Below are positions 1 to 8,852 of a stretch of 64,000 nt of DNA, in pieces. The notes under the pieces were generated by a model. The model searched no databases. It had not been told where the DNA came from and was given only the letters and a program-made list of their open reading frames with translations. The stretch spans positions 248,001 to 312,000 of the forward strand of contig NZ_BMVK01000007.1 in the NCBI RefSeq assembly GCF_014650675.1. The letters run 5' to 3'. How positions within the stretch are numbered: position 1 is the stretch's first letter; every line of letters starts with the position of its first letter. This stretch comes from Streptomyces anulatus. GTDB taxonomy: Bacteria > Actinomycetota > Actinomycetes > Streptomycetales > Streptomycetaceae. A program made the translations under genes and the position numbers.

Positions 1-3000
1 GCAGTCGTGCGGGGCGTTGCCGCTCCAGCTGGGTCTCCAGCGGTACGGGGTCGCCCCGGTCCGGGGTCTCCTCGGCCGGGCTGTCCAGATCCGTGACCCC
101 GCCCAGGCTCCGCAGCCACTCGCCGAAGACGTCGGGGCCGGCCGGGTCCGGGGTGGCCGGGGCGGGGACAGGAGGAGGAGTCGGGGTGGTGGCGGGGGCC
201 GGCAGGGACGCCGCCGGGACCAGGGCGTCGAAGTGGTCGGTGCCGTTGTAGGCCAGGTGCAGGGTGCCGCCCCGGCCGCCCGGGTTGAGCGGGGTGACGG
301 AGGTGCCCGCCGGGGCCGACCCGTCGGGCCGGACGAGCCGCAGCTCGACGTCGAGGGTGTGCGCCAGCGCGAGCGGGAGCGCGTCGGCGAAGGGCGAGGA
401 CCACAGGGCCGGGAGTTCGGCCGCCGCGAGGATCAGCCCATCGGTGCCGAGCCGCCGCGCGTCGGCGGGGGTGGGGGCCACGTCGGCGAGGGGGGAGTAG
501 CCGCTGTCCTTCAGGATCTGCCGCCATCGGCGTGCGTCCCCGCCGGTGACGACCGCCTGCTCGATGCGGTCCCAGCGCTGCCCGATCCGCTCCCGCGCCT
601 CCGGGTTCCGCACCCCGGCCAGGGCGGTCATCCGGAGGTCGTCCACGACGGCGAGCACCGGGTCGGGGGTGGCCTCGACATCAGGGGCGAGCAGTTCGGA
701 GCCGGTGAGCCGGTCGCGGAGCAGGGTGCGGAGTCCGGTGACGTTCCGCGCGGCCCAGGGGGGCGGGACGGGCCGGGTGCGCGCGGTGTCGAGGAGCGAC
801 CGGAAGAGGCAGTCCCCGTCGGCCCGGGCGGGCAGTCTGCGGAAGGCCTGACCGTCCGCGCGGACGGTGTCCGCGAGGGCCGGTGTCCCGGTGTCCTTGC
901 CGGACAGCTGCATGTCCTCCGCGATGCTCTCCGGGCGGGCGGGCGGCGGCGAGTCCGGGCGGGGCTCGGGGTGGACGAGGACGGCGTGGTCGTTGCCGGG
1001 GCTGAAGCGGAGCAGTGGTTCGCCGGTCGCGCCCTCGTGGGAGCTGACGATCTTGTCGAAGACCGATTTGTCGAAAGCGGTCGGAGGGTTCCAGAACATG
1101 TGCGCGCCGTGGACGACGGCCATGTCCTTGGCCCGCATCTCATCGATCAGCGCGTCATGGTCCAGGGGCGAGATCCGGGCACCGTCCGGGGACGACACAT
1201 CGAACAGATCGTGGTCCCCGGTGATCGGACGCCGCTCACCCTCGCCGTCGAATCCGAACACGATTCCTTCGTGCACGGTGAACTTGCCGTCGGCCTCGTA
1301 CCGGGCCATCTTCCCGGCCAGCTCATGGAACTCCGTCGACCGCTGGTTGAAGCGGGAGACCACCCGGTCCCACGCATCCACCGGAACCGACCCCTGATCC
1401 GGCAGAACCGGCTTGAAGTAGCCGACCAGACCGACATTCCCCGCATCGGCGCCCAGCAGAACATCGACCTCGTTGACGGTCTTCGCCTTGATGTCCTGCG
1501 GCTTCGGCATCGCCCCCGCATCCAGCCAATTCGGCGCCGACGGATTCGTCGGCCGCACATCCACCACCACATTCCGGTCCCGCGCCACATCACGGAACTT
1601 GTCGAAATTCTTCTCCGGAATGCCGTACACGTGCCGGGCCGTGTAGGAGTCGACCTGTCCTGGCTTGAGCTTCTGCGTCCAGGTGAGGACGGCGTGGTCG
1701 CTGTTGGGGCTGAAGCGGAGCAGCGGCTCTCCGGAGGGACCCTGATGGGAGGTGACGATCTTGTCGAAGACCGACTTGTCGAATGCCGTCGGAGGGTTCC
1801 AGAACATGTGCGCGCCGTGCACGACGGCCATGTCCTTGGCCCGCATCTCATCGATCAGCGCATCGTGCGCCGGATGCGATATCCGCGAACCGTCCGGGGA
1901 CGACACATCGAACAGATCGTGGTCCCCGGTGATCGGACGCCGCTCACCCTCGCCGTCGAATCCGAACACGATTCCTTCGTGCACGGTGAACTTGCCGTCG
2001 GCCTCGTACCGGGCCATCTTCCCGGCCAGCTCATGGAACTCGGTGGACCGCTGGTTGAAGCGGGAGACCACCCGGTCCCACGCATCCACCGGAACCGACC
2101 CCTGATCCGGCAGAACCGGCTTGAAGTAGCCGACCAGACCGACATTCCCCGCATCGGCGCCCAGCAGAACATCGACCTCGTTGACGGTCTTCGCCTTGAT
2201 GTCCTGCGGCTTCGGCATCGCCCCCGCATCCAGCCAGTTCGGCGCCGACGGATTCGTCGGCCGCACATCCACCACCACATTCCGGTCCCGCGCCACATCA
2301 CGGAACTTGTCGAAATTCTTCTCCGGAATGCCGTACACGTGCCGGGCCGTGTACGCGTTGACGACGAGGGAGTTCACCGGGAGCGGGGCCGGGGGCGGGG
2401 TTCCGTCGGGCCCCGGCGCGTCCTGCCGGACGGGCGGGGCGGGCGGGGCCGCCGGCTCCGGGTGGTGCAGGCGGCGGGCCAGCTCGGCGGTGTCGTCGGG
2501 TCCGAGGCCCAGTTCGGACAGCGGCAGCGGGGTGTTGGACAGCGACCAGGTGATCTGCGCGGAGCGCGCGTAGGCGAGGCCGAGCACATCGGGCTGCGAG
2601 ACGAGGGTGTCCGGGGGCAGTTCGGGCGGTGGAGGCGGCAGCAGGGTATCGAGCGTCGTCGCGGGGGTCGCGCCGGCCCGCAGTCCGGCGGCGGCTTCGA
2701 GGAACGCCCTGTACTGCCCCGGGGTGGGGCCGGTGGCCGGGTCGACGTTCGTGCCGTTGGTGGCGGTGTGCCAGTCGGTGACCATCCGGTCCAGCAGGTC
2801 CGGGGTCATCCGGCCGTCGCCGTACCGGGCGGCGGTGCCCGGATCGCGCCAGCGCAGGCCGTCCACGTAGGCGAGGGCGGCCAGCGACTCCCGGTTGTCC
2901 GCATGCTGTTCGGCGTCCGGGCCGAGGGCCTCGCGCAGGGTGCGGATCTGCTGGAGGGTTCGGGCACGGGCGAAGGCGTCGGCCGGGTCCGGGCCTGCGT

Positions 3001-6000
3001 GCAGTCCGGCGTCGCGCGCCAGGCCGTCCAGGTCGGCCCCGGCGGGCTCCGGGGTGAACAGCCGCCAACGGCCCGGCCCGTCCGGGCCTTCGCCGAGGAC
3101 CGCGCGGATCTGGCCGTCCCGGTCCTTCGCGGTGCCCGCCTCGGTCGTCGGCGCGTACACCGGGCGCCCGGTCCGGTTCGCCACGTGCTGGGCGACCGGC
3201 AGTCCCGCGATCATCGGCTGCTGCCCGGTCTCGCAGGAGAACAGCACCAGCGGTCGGTCCTGGTCCCCGTCCTGGGCCCAGGACTTGAGCAGCTCGCCGA
3301 GCTGCACACCGCTGACCTTGATGGTGGGGTAGGCGGCGTTGTCCGTCCCGAGGGTGACGGTACGGGGCGTGCCGTGGCCCACGAAGTAGTCGGCGCCCCG
3401 CTCGGTGCCGGAGCCGGGGAGCGCGGTCGGCGGGCCGGTGAAGACCGTACGGGGAGCGGGCGGTGCCTCGGTGGAACCGGGGGGCGGGGGCTCGGCCGAG
3501 GTGGTGCGCACCCCGCGGAAGCTGTCCTGCCCCAGCAGCGCCTCACGGCCGGCGCTCCGTCCCGTACCGTCCTCGGCCGGGCTCTGCGAGATGGTCAACG
3601 TCTGTACGGCCACACCGGGTTGCGGGGCGAACCGCGCCTGTGGCACGAAGCGCCGGAGCTCGCTGAAGGGCACCGTCCTGCTGTCGAGCGTGGTGACGGA
3701 CGGCTCGGGCGTGGGGGCCGGCGTGCTCGCGTCGTGGTCGGTGCTGCTCGTGGTGATCGGGGCGACCGGCTCGTCGCCCGTGTCGACGATGCTGTCCTGC
3801 CTCGACTCCAGGTGAACGTCGGCAGCGGTCTCGCCCTGCGGCGCGCGGGGACTCCCGGTGTCCAGAGCACCGTTGCGGATCAGGGACTCGACCATCTGCG
3901 GTACCGAGCGGCCGCCCTGGAACAGGCTGTACATGTTGTCGGGCACGACCGGGCGCAGGCCCTGCTCCAGCAGGAGTTTCGGCAGCAGGATCTGCACGTT
4001 GGACCGGAGGTTGCCGTCCTGGAACGGGTGGACCACATGCAGCGCCCGGATCGTGCGGACGATGGAGGCGAGCTTGACCGTGTCGTCGGCGTCGGGTTCG
4101 GAGACGCGGGCGTAGTGCTGCTGGAAGAGCGTGTCGACGAGGCCGGGGGCAGCGTTCTTGCCGTAATTGGTCGCCAGTGACGGGTTGTTGTGCAGGAACC
4201 GGGTCAGGATGGTGACCGGCCGGGGCTTGGGCAGTGGCGTGGACCAGTCGCGGCTGGTCGTGTCGTAGACCAGCAGTTGGTCGCCGATGCGCTCGTCGAA
4301 GATGTCGTCGGCGAGCGTCTCGCCCCGCAGCGGGAACTGTGTGGCACCGCCGCCGGACCAGCCGATCGTCCGGCCGAGGTGGCCGGTGGCCAGCCCGTGC
4401 ATGGTCCGGTACGAGGTCGAGTCCATGGGCGTCGCGACGGTGCCGGGGTCGCCGAGGAACCGCGTGTACGCCGACACCATGCCTTGCTGGAATCCCGGCG
4501 AGCGGTCGTGGTCGTAGTAGGAGCCGGGGTCGTCCGGGAAGGCGTCGAGCGCGGCCTGGTGGTTCTTGGGGTCGATGTAGAAGGTCCACCACTGGTCCTC
4601 CGGCAGGAAGTCCCTCAGTGTCTGAGGGGGTTGGTCCTGTGCCGGGTCGGCGGGCCGCACGGTGATCTGCCCGGGCGGGGTCGGGGCCGCCGCAGGTGTG
4701 GCGGTGGGGTTTCCGTGGTCTCGGCCCGACTCCAGGTGCAGGTCGGTGGCCGTCTCGGTCCAGGGCCGGGCGTCGGAGGCCGGCTTGGAGGCGACGGGTA
4801 CGTCGGTGCTCGTGGGGGTCGTCGATGTGGTGACGGGCAGCGGCTTGATGTCGGGCGCGGCGTCCGGAGGGGGCGTGGTGGTGTCCGGGCCGGTCGTGGT
4901 GGTGTCCGGGCCGGTCGTGGTGGTGTCCGGGCCGGTCCCGCTGGTGACGGGGGTCTGCTCGCCGGATACCACCTTGATCGCGGACGGGTCGGGGCCGCGC
5001 TGTTCGGTCTCGGTACCGACCGGGCTCTCCGGCATCCGCTCACCGGGTGCGGGCTCCACCGCGCCGGGCTCGCCGGCCGGTCCCCCCTCCGTGACGGGAC
5101 GCGGCCCCGGCGGGGCGGACGTCGGCGGCGGCGTCGCTGCGGGCGGCGGGGTGGCCGTCGAGGGCGGCGGGGTGGTGGCCGTCGCGACGGGTGGGACGCC
5201 GAGGGCATCGGCGAGGGGCAGCAGCACGTTCGCGCCGGGGAACGCCGTGGTCCCCGGCGCGTTCGGGCCCTCGACGTACTCCGGTCCGCCGAGCGGGCGG
5301 ACCTGCACCGGGGCGCCGGGCCCCTCCCGGGTCAGCTCGAACGCGCCGCGCTCCGGAAGCCCCGTCGCGTCGGTCCCGGTCGGCGGGCCGAGCACGACGG
5401 CCCGGTCCGCGCCCGCGCCGTCCAGCAGTGCGGCGGCCTCGGGAGACCCGTCGACCAGCGACGGCGGGGTCTCCGAGACGATCACCGTCAGCGGCGGCGT
5501 CTCCGTACGGGAGCCGGGACCGGTGTCGGTGCCGGCCTCCGTGTCGGTACGGTCCGCGGTGGGCGGGCCGGTGACCGCGTCGCCGGGCGTCCCCCGCGTC
5601 GCAGGGCTGTCGCCGATCGCGGGCGCGTCCCCCGTGGTGCCGTCGGTGTCGACCTCGGCCGGACCGGGCGTGCCGTTCGGACCGGGAGCGGTCTCCGTAC
5701 CGGTCGGGCCGGGAGCGGTCTCCGTACCGGTCGCACCGGTCTCGCCGGCCGTGTCCGGACCCGTCGGCGCGCCGCTTCCCGGTGGGGGCGTCGGCGTCCC
5801 CTCCCCCGCAACCGGTGGTTCCACGGTCACCGGTGTGCCGAGGCTCTCCAGCGCCCGGCGTACCTCGTCGGCGTCGATCTCCGCGGCCGGCCCGTTGCCG
5901 GTGGGCACCACCCGTATCTCGGGGTGCTGCGACAGGTTGCCGTACAGGCCGTCGCGTACGCCGATCTCGGCCGGGCCGGGCGGCTGTTCGCCGCGGATGG

Positions 6001-7747
6001 CGGCGAGGTCGCGCAGCGCCTGCTCGCGCAGCTCGGGCGGTCCCTGGTGGACCTGCTGCCACAGCGCGTCCTCCGCGGCGGTCACCGGTAGCGGGCCCGG
6101 GGTGTACGAAGGCGGGTCCACCGGGACGTACGCGGGCGGGTCCTGCGGCGTGTAGGGCGGCGGGCCCTCCGCCAGGTCGGGCCGCGGCGAGGGGCTGCCG
6201 GTGTACTCGTCCAGGCCGGTGGTCTCCGGGGAGCCGGGCGGCCGAGGTGCTCCGGGTGTGGGGCCGTCGCCGTCCGAGGACTCCGTGCGCGGCCGGCCGC
6301 CGGTCCGGTCGGAGCCGTCGTCGCCGCCGGACCGGGCGGGGCCGTCCGTGTCCGGTCCGCCCGAGACGGTGGGCGGCTGATTGCGCAGGTTCTCGATGGC
6401 GGTGCGGAGTTCGTTGCCGGTGTTGACAGCGATGTCGGCGAGGCCCCCCTCCACCTTGCTGCTGACTCCCGCGCCGACGAACGTGGTCCAGTTGGAGGAG
6501 AAGTCGCCTTCGAACGCGCCCTTGATCAGGACCTCGCCGACGGACTCACCGCCACCGGCCGCCGCGAAGTCGAGGACGCCCTTGAGGCCGTAGTGCCCGG
6601 CGAGCGCTCCGGGCCGGTCGGCGTTGTTCTCCAGGAGGCGCTGGTTGCGCCACAGGTCGGGGTTGGAGCGCCAGACGGCGGGGTCGTAGCGGAAGGTGAA
6701 AGGCCGGTCGCGGAGGAAGGGCGGCGGGTCGGTGTTCAGGTCGGGCCGCGGGCGGTCCTGGGGGCCGCCGCCGGGGGTCGGGGCCGGCTCGGGGTCCGGC
6801 TTCGGGTTCGGCCCCGGTTCAGGGGTCGGCTCCGGGCCGGACCTGGGTCCCGGCGTCGGTTCGGGGGTCGGCCTGGGTTCGGGCTTCGGTTCCGGGGTCG
6901 GGCTGTCCGGGCCGGGCTTGGGAGTCGGGCCGTCCGGGTCCGGCTTCGGAGTCGGGCCGTCCGGGCCGGGCTTCGGGTGCGGGGTGTCGAGCTTCAGGTC
7001 GGGGCCGGGATCGGGCTTGTCCTTGAAGAGGGGCCCGTCCTTCAGGAAGTTGGTGTCGTAGCTCTTGACGATGTTCTTCGCCCAGTTCTCGAAGAGGCTG
7101 GTGAAGAACCCCGCCGCCGCACCGAAGGCGGCCGCCTTGCCGATGTCGCCCCAGTCGATCCCGTCCGGACGGCGGCCGTCGGGAGCGAAGTTCATCATCG
7201 CCAGCCGGACGGCGAAGGTGGTGAACGCCTCCGCCAGTGCCTCGCTCAGAGCGGGCATCAGGTGGAGTCGCTTGAGCAGGTGGCTGAAGAGGGTCAGAAG
7301 CACGAACCGGCTGCGCAGCTTCGCCACGAGGATCTGGCTGGCGGAGGCGCCACCGGTGAAGAAGGACAGCGCGAGATAGATCGCGATCTCGATGAGCAGC
7401 CGGACGATCTCGGCGATGACCTGCCACTTGGACTCCATGACGTCCATGCCGGTCTTCCGGCGGCCCCGGCCGATCTCGTCGAGCTGCTTGGTGAACTCCA
7501 GGAGGTAGTTCTTGCCCTGATCGTCGATGAGGGTGCCCATCGCCTGCTTGTACGAGCTCGACAGCTCGTCCGGCATCGCCTGCGCGATGTCGTGCACCGA
7601 CTTCTCGATCAGCCCGGACAGCTGCTCGATCTTGCGGGCCATGCCGGTGAAGTTGTACTGGCTCTGGTCCGCGAGGTCCTCGTCGATGGTGGTGAGGAAC
7701 TCCCCGGTCAGCGCGAAGATCATCGCGTTGATCTCCGGCGTGGGCAT
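1..7747 (-). CDS. Giant T7SS-linked multi-domain effector (3' end beyond window)
   Basis: The minus frame is open from ATG 7747 to the left edge, giving at least 2582 residues without a stop. The N-terminus (1-250) is helical with a hydrophobic segment at about 111-130. Long Pro/Thr-rich linkers follow. A Fic-like motif HPFQDGNLR has its His at residue 1240. A caspase-like 'lonely Cys' domain has YFVGHG (His 1458) and LFSCETG (Cys 1505). Two near-identical domains at about 1799-2034 and 2035-2260 resemble the edema-factor/ExoY cyclase core: an early PTNP and Lys-rich stretch, then GDHDLF with Asp 1942/1944 and 2178/2180. An OTU-like protease domain has DGDCLFRSL (Cys 2313) and HFDAL (His 2505). 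The position at the end of an ESX-type locus suggests a secreted polymorphic toxin. The ribosome site before 7747 is weak. Domain names come from motifs read by eye; the reading frame itself is certain. Confidence 0.85.
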   Translation of the reverse strand, partial: MPTPEINAMIFALTGEFLTTIDEDLADQSQYNFTGMARKIEQLSGLIEKSVHDIAQAMPDELSSSYKQAMGTLIDDQGKNYLLEFTKQLDEIGRGRRKTGMDVMESKWQVIAEIVRLLIEIAIYLALSFFTGGASASQILVAKLRSRFVLLTLFSHLLKRLHLMPALSEALAEAFTTFAVRLAMMNFAPDGRRPDGIDWGDIGKAAAFGAAAGFFTSLFENWAKNIVKSYDTNFLKDGPLFKDKPDPGPDLKLDTPHPKPGPDGPTPKPDPDGPTPKPGPDSPTPEPKPEPRPTPEPTPGPRSGPEPTPEPGPNPKPDPEPAPTPGGGPQDRPRPDLNTDPPPFLRDRPFTFRYDPAVWRSNPDLWRNQRLLENNADRPGALAGHYGLKGVLDFAAAGGGESVGEVLIKGAFEGDFSSNWTTFVGAGVSSKVEGGLADIAVNTGNELRTAIENLRNQPPTVSGGPDTDGPARSGGDDGSDRTGGRPRTESSDGDGPTPGAPRPPGSPETTGLDEYTGSPSPRPDLAEGPPPYTPQDPPAYVPVDPPSYTPGPLPVTAAEDALWQQVHQGPPELREQALRDLAAIRGEQPPGPAEIGVRDGLYGNLSQHPEIRVVPTGNGPAAEIDADEVRRALESLGTPVTVEPPVAGEGTPTPPPGSGAPTGPDTAGETGATGTETAPGPTGTETAPGPNGTPGPAEVDTDGTTGDAPAIGDSPATRGTPGDAVTGPPTADRTDTEAGTDTGPGSRTETPPLTVIVSETPPSLVDGSPEAAALLDGAGADRAVVLGPPTGTDATGLPERGAFELTREGPGAPVQVRPLGGPEYVEGPNAPGTTAFPGANVLLPLADALGVPPVATATTPPPSTATPPPAATPPPTSAPPGPRPVTEGGPAGEPGAVEPAPGERMPESPVGTETEQRGPDPSAIKVVSGEQTPVTSGTGPDTTTTGPDTTTTGPDTTTPPPDAAPDIKPLPVTTSTTPTSTDVPVASKPASDARPWTETATDLHLESGRDHGNPTATPAAAPTPPGQITVRPADPAQDQPPQTLRDFLPEDQWWTFYIDPKNHQAALDAFPDDPGSYYDHDRSPGFQQGMVSAYTRFLGDPGTVATPMDSTSYRTMHGLATGHLGRTIGWSGGGATQFPLRGETLADDIFDERIGDQLLVYDTTSRDWSTPLPKPRPVTILTRFLHNNPSLATNYGKNAAPGLVDTLFQQHYARVSEPDADDTVKLASIVRTIRALHVVHPFQDGNLRSNVQILLPKLLLEQGLRPVVPDNMYSLFQGGRSVPQMVESLIRNGALDTGSPRAPQGETAADVHLESRQDSIVDTGDEPVAPITTSSTDHDASTPAPTPEPSVTTLDSRTVPFSELRRFVPQARFAPQPGVAVQTLTISQSPAEDGTGRSAGREALLGQDSFRGVRTTSAEPPPPGSTEAPPAPRTVFTGPPTALPGSGTERGADYFVGHGTPRTVTLGTDNAAYPTIKVSGVQLGELLKSWAQDGDQDRPLVLFSCETGQQPMIAGLPVAQHVANRTGRPVYAPTTEAGTAKDRDGQIRAVLGEGPDGPGRWRLFTPEPAGADLDGLARDAGLHAGPDPADAFARARTLQQIRTLREALGPDAEQHADNRESLAALAYVDGLRWRDPGTAARYGDGRMTPDLLDRMVTDWHTATNGTNVDPATGPTPGQYRAFLEAAAGLRAGATPATTLDTLLPPPPPELPPDTLVSQPDVLGLAYARSAQITWSLSNTPLPLSELGLGPDDTAELARRLHHPEPAAPPAPPVRQDAPGPDGTPPPAPLPVNSLVVNAYTARHVYGIPEKNFDKFRDVARDRNVVVDVRPTNPSAPNWLDAGAMPKPQDIKAKTVNEVDVLLGADAGNVGLVGYFKPVLPDQGSVPVDAWDRVVSRFNQRSTEFHELAGKMARYEADGKFTVHEGIVFGFDGEGERRPITGDHDLFDVSSPDGSRISHPAHDALIDEMRAKDMAVVHGAHMFWNPPTAFDKSVFDKIVTSHQGPSGEPLLRFSPNSDHAVLTWTQKLKPGQVDSYTARHVYGIPEKNFDKFRDVARDRNVVVDVRPTNPSAPNWLDAGAMPKPQDIKAKTVNEVDVLLGADAGNVGLVGYFKPVLPDQGSVPVDAWDRVVSRFNQRSTEFHELAGKMARYEADGKFTVHEGIVFGFDGEGERRPITGDHDLFDVSSPDGARISPLDHDALIDEMRAKDMAVVHGAHMFWNPPTAFDKSVFDKIVSSHEGATGEPLLRFSPGNDHAVLVHPEPRPDSPPPARPESIAEDMQLSGKDTGTPALADTVRADGQAFRRLPARADGDCLFRSLLDTARTRPVPPPWAARNVTGLRTLLRDRLTGSELLAPDVEATPDPVLAVVDDLRMTALAGVRNPEARERIGQRWDRIEQAVVTGGDARRWRQILKDSGYSPLADVAPTPADARRLGTDGLILAAAELPALWSSPFADALPLALAHTLDVELRLVRPDGSAPAGTSVTPLNPGGRGGTLHLAYNGTDHFDALVPAASLPAPATTPTPPPVPAPATPDPAGPDVFGEWLRSLGGVTDLDSPAEETPDRGDPVPLETQLERQRPARL
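1030..2356 (-). repeat. 708-bp tandem repeat encoding duplicated cyclase-like domain
   Basis: About 620 bp at 1030-1648 recurs almost unchanged at 1738-2356. The offset is exactly 708 bp (236 codons), so the frame is kept. Differences cluster at the domain ends: the linker, and the residues just after the GDHDLFDVSSPDG segment. The near-identity at silent positions points to a recent duplication or ongoing gene conversion. Confidence 0.93.
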
Positions 7748-7794
7748 GATGCTCAAGCGGGGCCGCCCCCGATGGTGCGCGGGCAGACCGGAGC

Positions 7795-7824
7795 GGCCGC
7801 TCCCCCGGTTCTGCGGGAGCGGCC
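7795..7824 (-). terminator. Hairpin between WXG gene and giant effector gene
   Basis: A perfect 10-bp inverted repeat, GGCCGCTCCC and GGGAGCGGCC, encloses a 10-nt loop. It lies 14 nt beyond the stop of the WXG gene at 7838 and 48 nt before the effector start, so it may terminate or attenuate transcription into the effector. Confidence 0.55.
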
Positions 7825-7837
7825 CTCGGCGCGGGGA

Positions 7838-8221
7838 TCAGCGGCGGCCATGCCCGCCCGTGTCGTCGCCGAACACGCCGTTGGCCTCGGCCCGGCTGCT
7901 GTACTTGCTGATGCCTTCGAGGTTGGTGTCGCGGGTCGAGCGCACCAGGTAGATCTGGTCCTTCATCGCGGCGGTGCTGGCGCTGAGCGCGTCCCGGAAA
8001 CCGGTCATGGTCTCCGTGACCTTCTGGGTCTCCTCGCGGTCCCGCTCGGTGGCCTTCTGGCTCATCTCGTCGGTGCCCGCCGCCGTTCCGACCCAGCCGG
8101 CCGTCCCGTACACGTCGTCCCGGAACTCCGTCAGGATCGACATGGCCAGGTCGGCGATCTGGTCCTGCTGCTCCGTCAGCGTAGCCACCCGGTGCGGGTC
8201 GAAGTAGTAGCGTCCGGCCAT
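7838..8221 (-). CDS. WXG100-like T7SS protein
   Basis: A 127-residue helical protein with a Trp-Val-Gly turn at residues 43-45, matching the WXG100 helix-turn-helix plan; a Gly/Arg-rich tail follows. ATG 8221 lies one base beyond the upstream gene's TGA (8223-8225) and has a GAGG ribosome site inside that gene's last codons, so the two are translationally coupled. An ATG at 8233 in the same frame would overlap the upstream gene and is less likely. Its position directly before the giant effector suggests it is that effector's WXG partner or chaperone, which is inference. Confidence 0.75.
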   Translation of the reverse strand: MAGRYYFDPHRVATLTEQQDQIADLAMSILTEFRDDVYGTAGWVGTAAGTDEMSQKATERDREETQKVTETMTGFRDALSASTAAMKDQIYLVRSTRDTNLEGISKYSSRAEANGVFGDDTGGHGRR

Positions 8222-8222
8222 C

Positions 8223-8678
8223 TCAGTCCTCACCGTCCTCGTCGAGCGCGTCCCGCCAGGCGGGCTTGTCCCCGTCCGGCCGCGACCGCTCCTCGTCGTC
8301 CTCGCGGAGAACCTCGGGGCCGAAGATCCGCTCCCAGTCCACCTCGAAGCCCGGCAGCTCCGGAATCGCGCTGCTGGGCTCGGTGAACGGCATCATCGCC
8401 TTCATCACATGCCGGTTCATCGCGACCCGGGCCTCGCTCGCCGCCTCCATGACGCTGGCGGCCAAGGCCTGGGGCGACATGTCGCGGTACTTGTCCTCAA
8501 GGAACTCCAGGCTGGTCAGCTCCCCCTGCGGGCCCACGGTGCAGCGCACCGCCCGATCGGAGGAGACGCGGGCGAACGAGGCCTGCCGCAGCTCGCGTTC
8601 GGTCCGCGCGATGGCTTCCTGGGCCTGCTGGAGTTCGGCCATCGCCGTCTCCAGGCGCTTCTCCAGAGGTTCCGGCAC
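8223..8678 (-). CDS. YbaB/EbfC-family nucleoid-associated-like protein
   Basis: 151 residues with a GTG start. Residues 1-40 form a coiled helix, followed by the YbaB core (CTVGPQGELTSLEF, then MSPQALAASVMEAA) and a long acidic tail. YbaB proteins are small DNA-binding dimers. Relatives inside actinobacterial T7SS loci are common, and their role there is not settled. It is coupled to the WXG gene downstream. The acidic tail after about residue 105 is an addition to the usual length of about 105 residues. Confidence 0.75.
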   Translation of the reverse strand: MPEPLEKRLETAMAELQQAQEAIARTERELRQASFARVSSDRAVRCTVGPQGELTSLEFLEDKYRDMSPQALAASVMEAASEARVAMNRHVMKAMMPFTEPSSAIPELPGFEVDWERIFGPEVLREDDEERSRPDGDKPAWRDALDEDGED

Positions 8679-8710
8679 GCCTTGGTCCCTTCTCCGTTCC
8701 GTGTCGACCG

Positions 8711-8739
8711 TCGTGCGGGCCGGCCGGGCCGGCCCGCAC
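8711..8739 (-). terminator. Strong hairpin after the AAWKG gene
   Basis: CGTGCGGGCCGGC and its exact complement are separated by CGG, giving a 13-bp stem with a 3-nt loop. It sits 114 nt past the stop of the AAWKG gene and before the YbaB-like gene. That splits the minus-strand locus into at least two transcription units. Confidence 0.7.
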
Positions 8740-8852
8740 GATGATCAACTCTGATGATTCTGCTCGTGGCCGCCCGGCAGGGGAAGCCGGTCCGGCTCAC
8801 GATCCCTATGGGATACGTCTCCTCCGCGCCGTGGCGCGCGGCGTCCTCGCGG

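Noticed and set aside
17..8386. Three very long plus-strand open frames (17-4180, 4190-6091, 6593-8386)
   Set aside because: They are antisense of the giant minus-strand gene. Their products are Arg/Gly/Val-rich without motifs, and the minus frame carries the recognisable domains.
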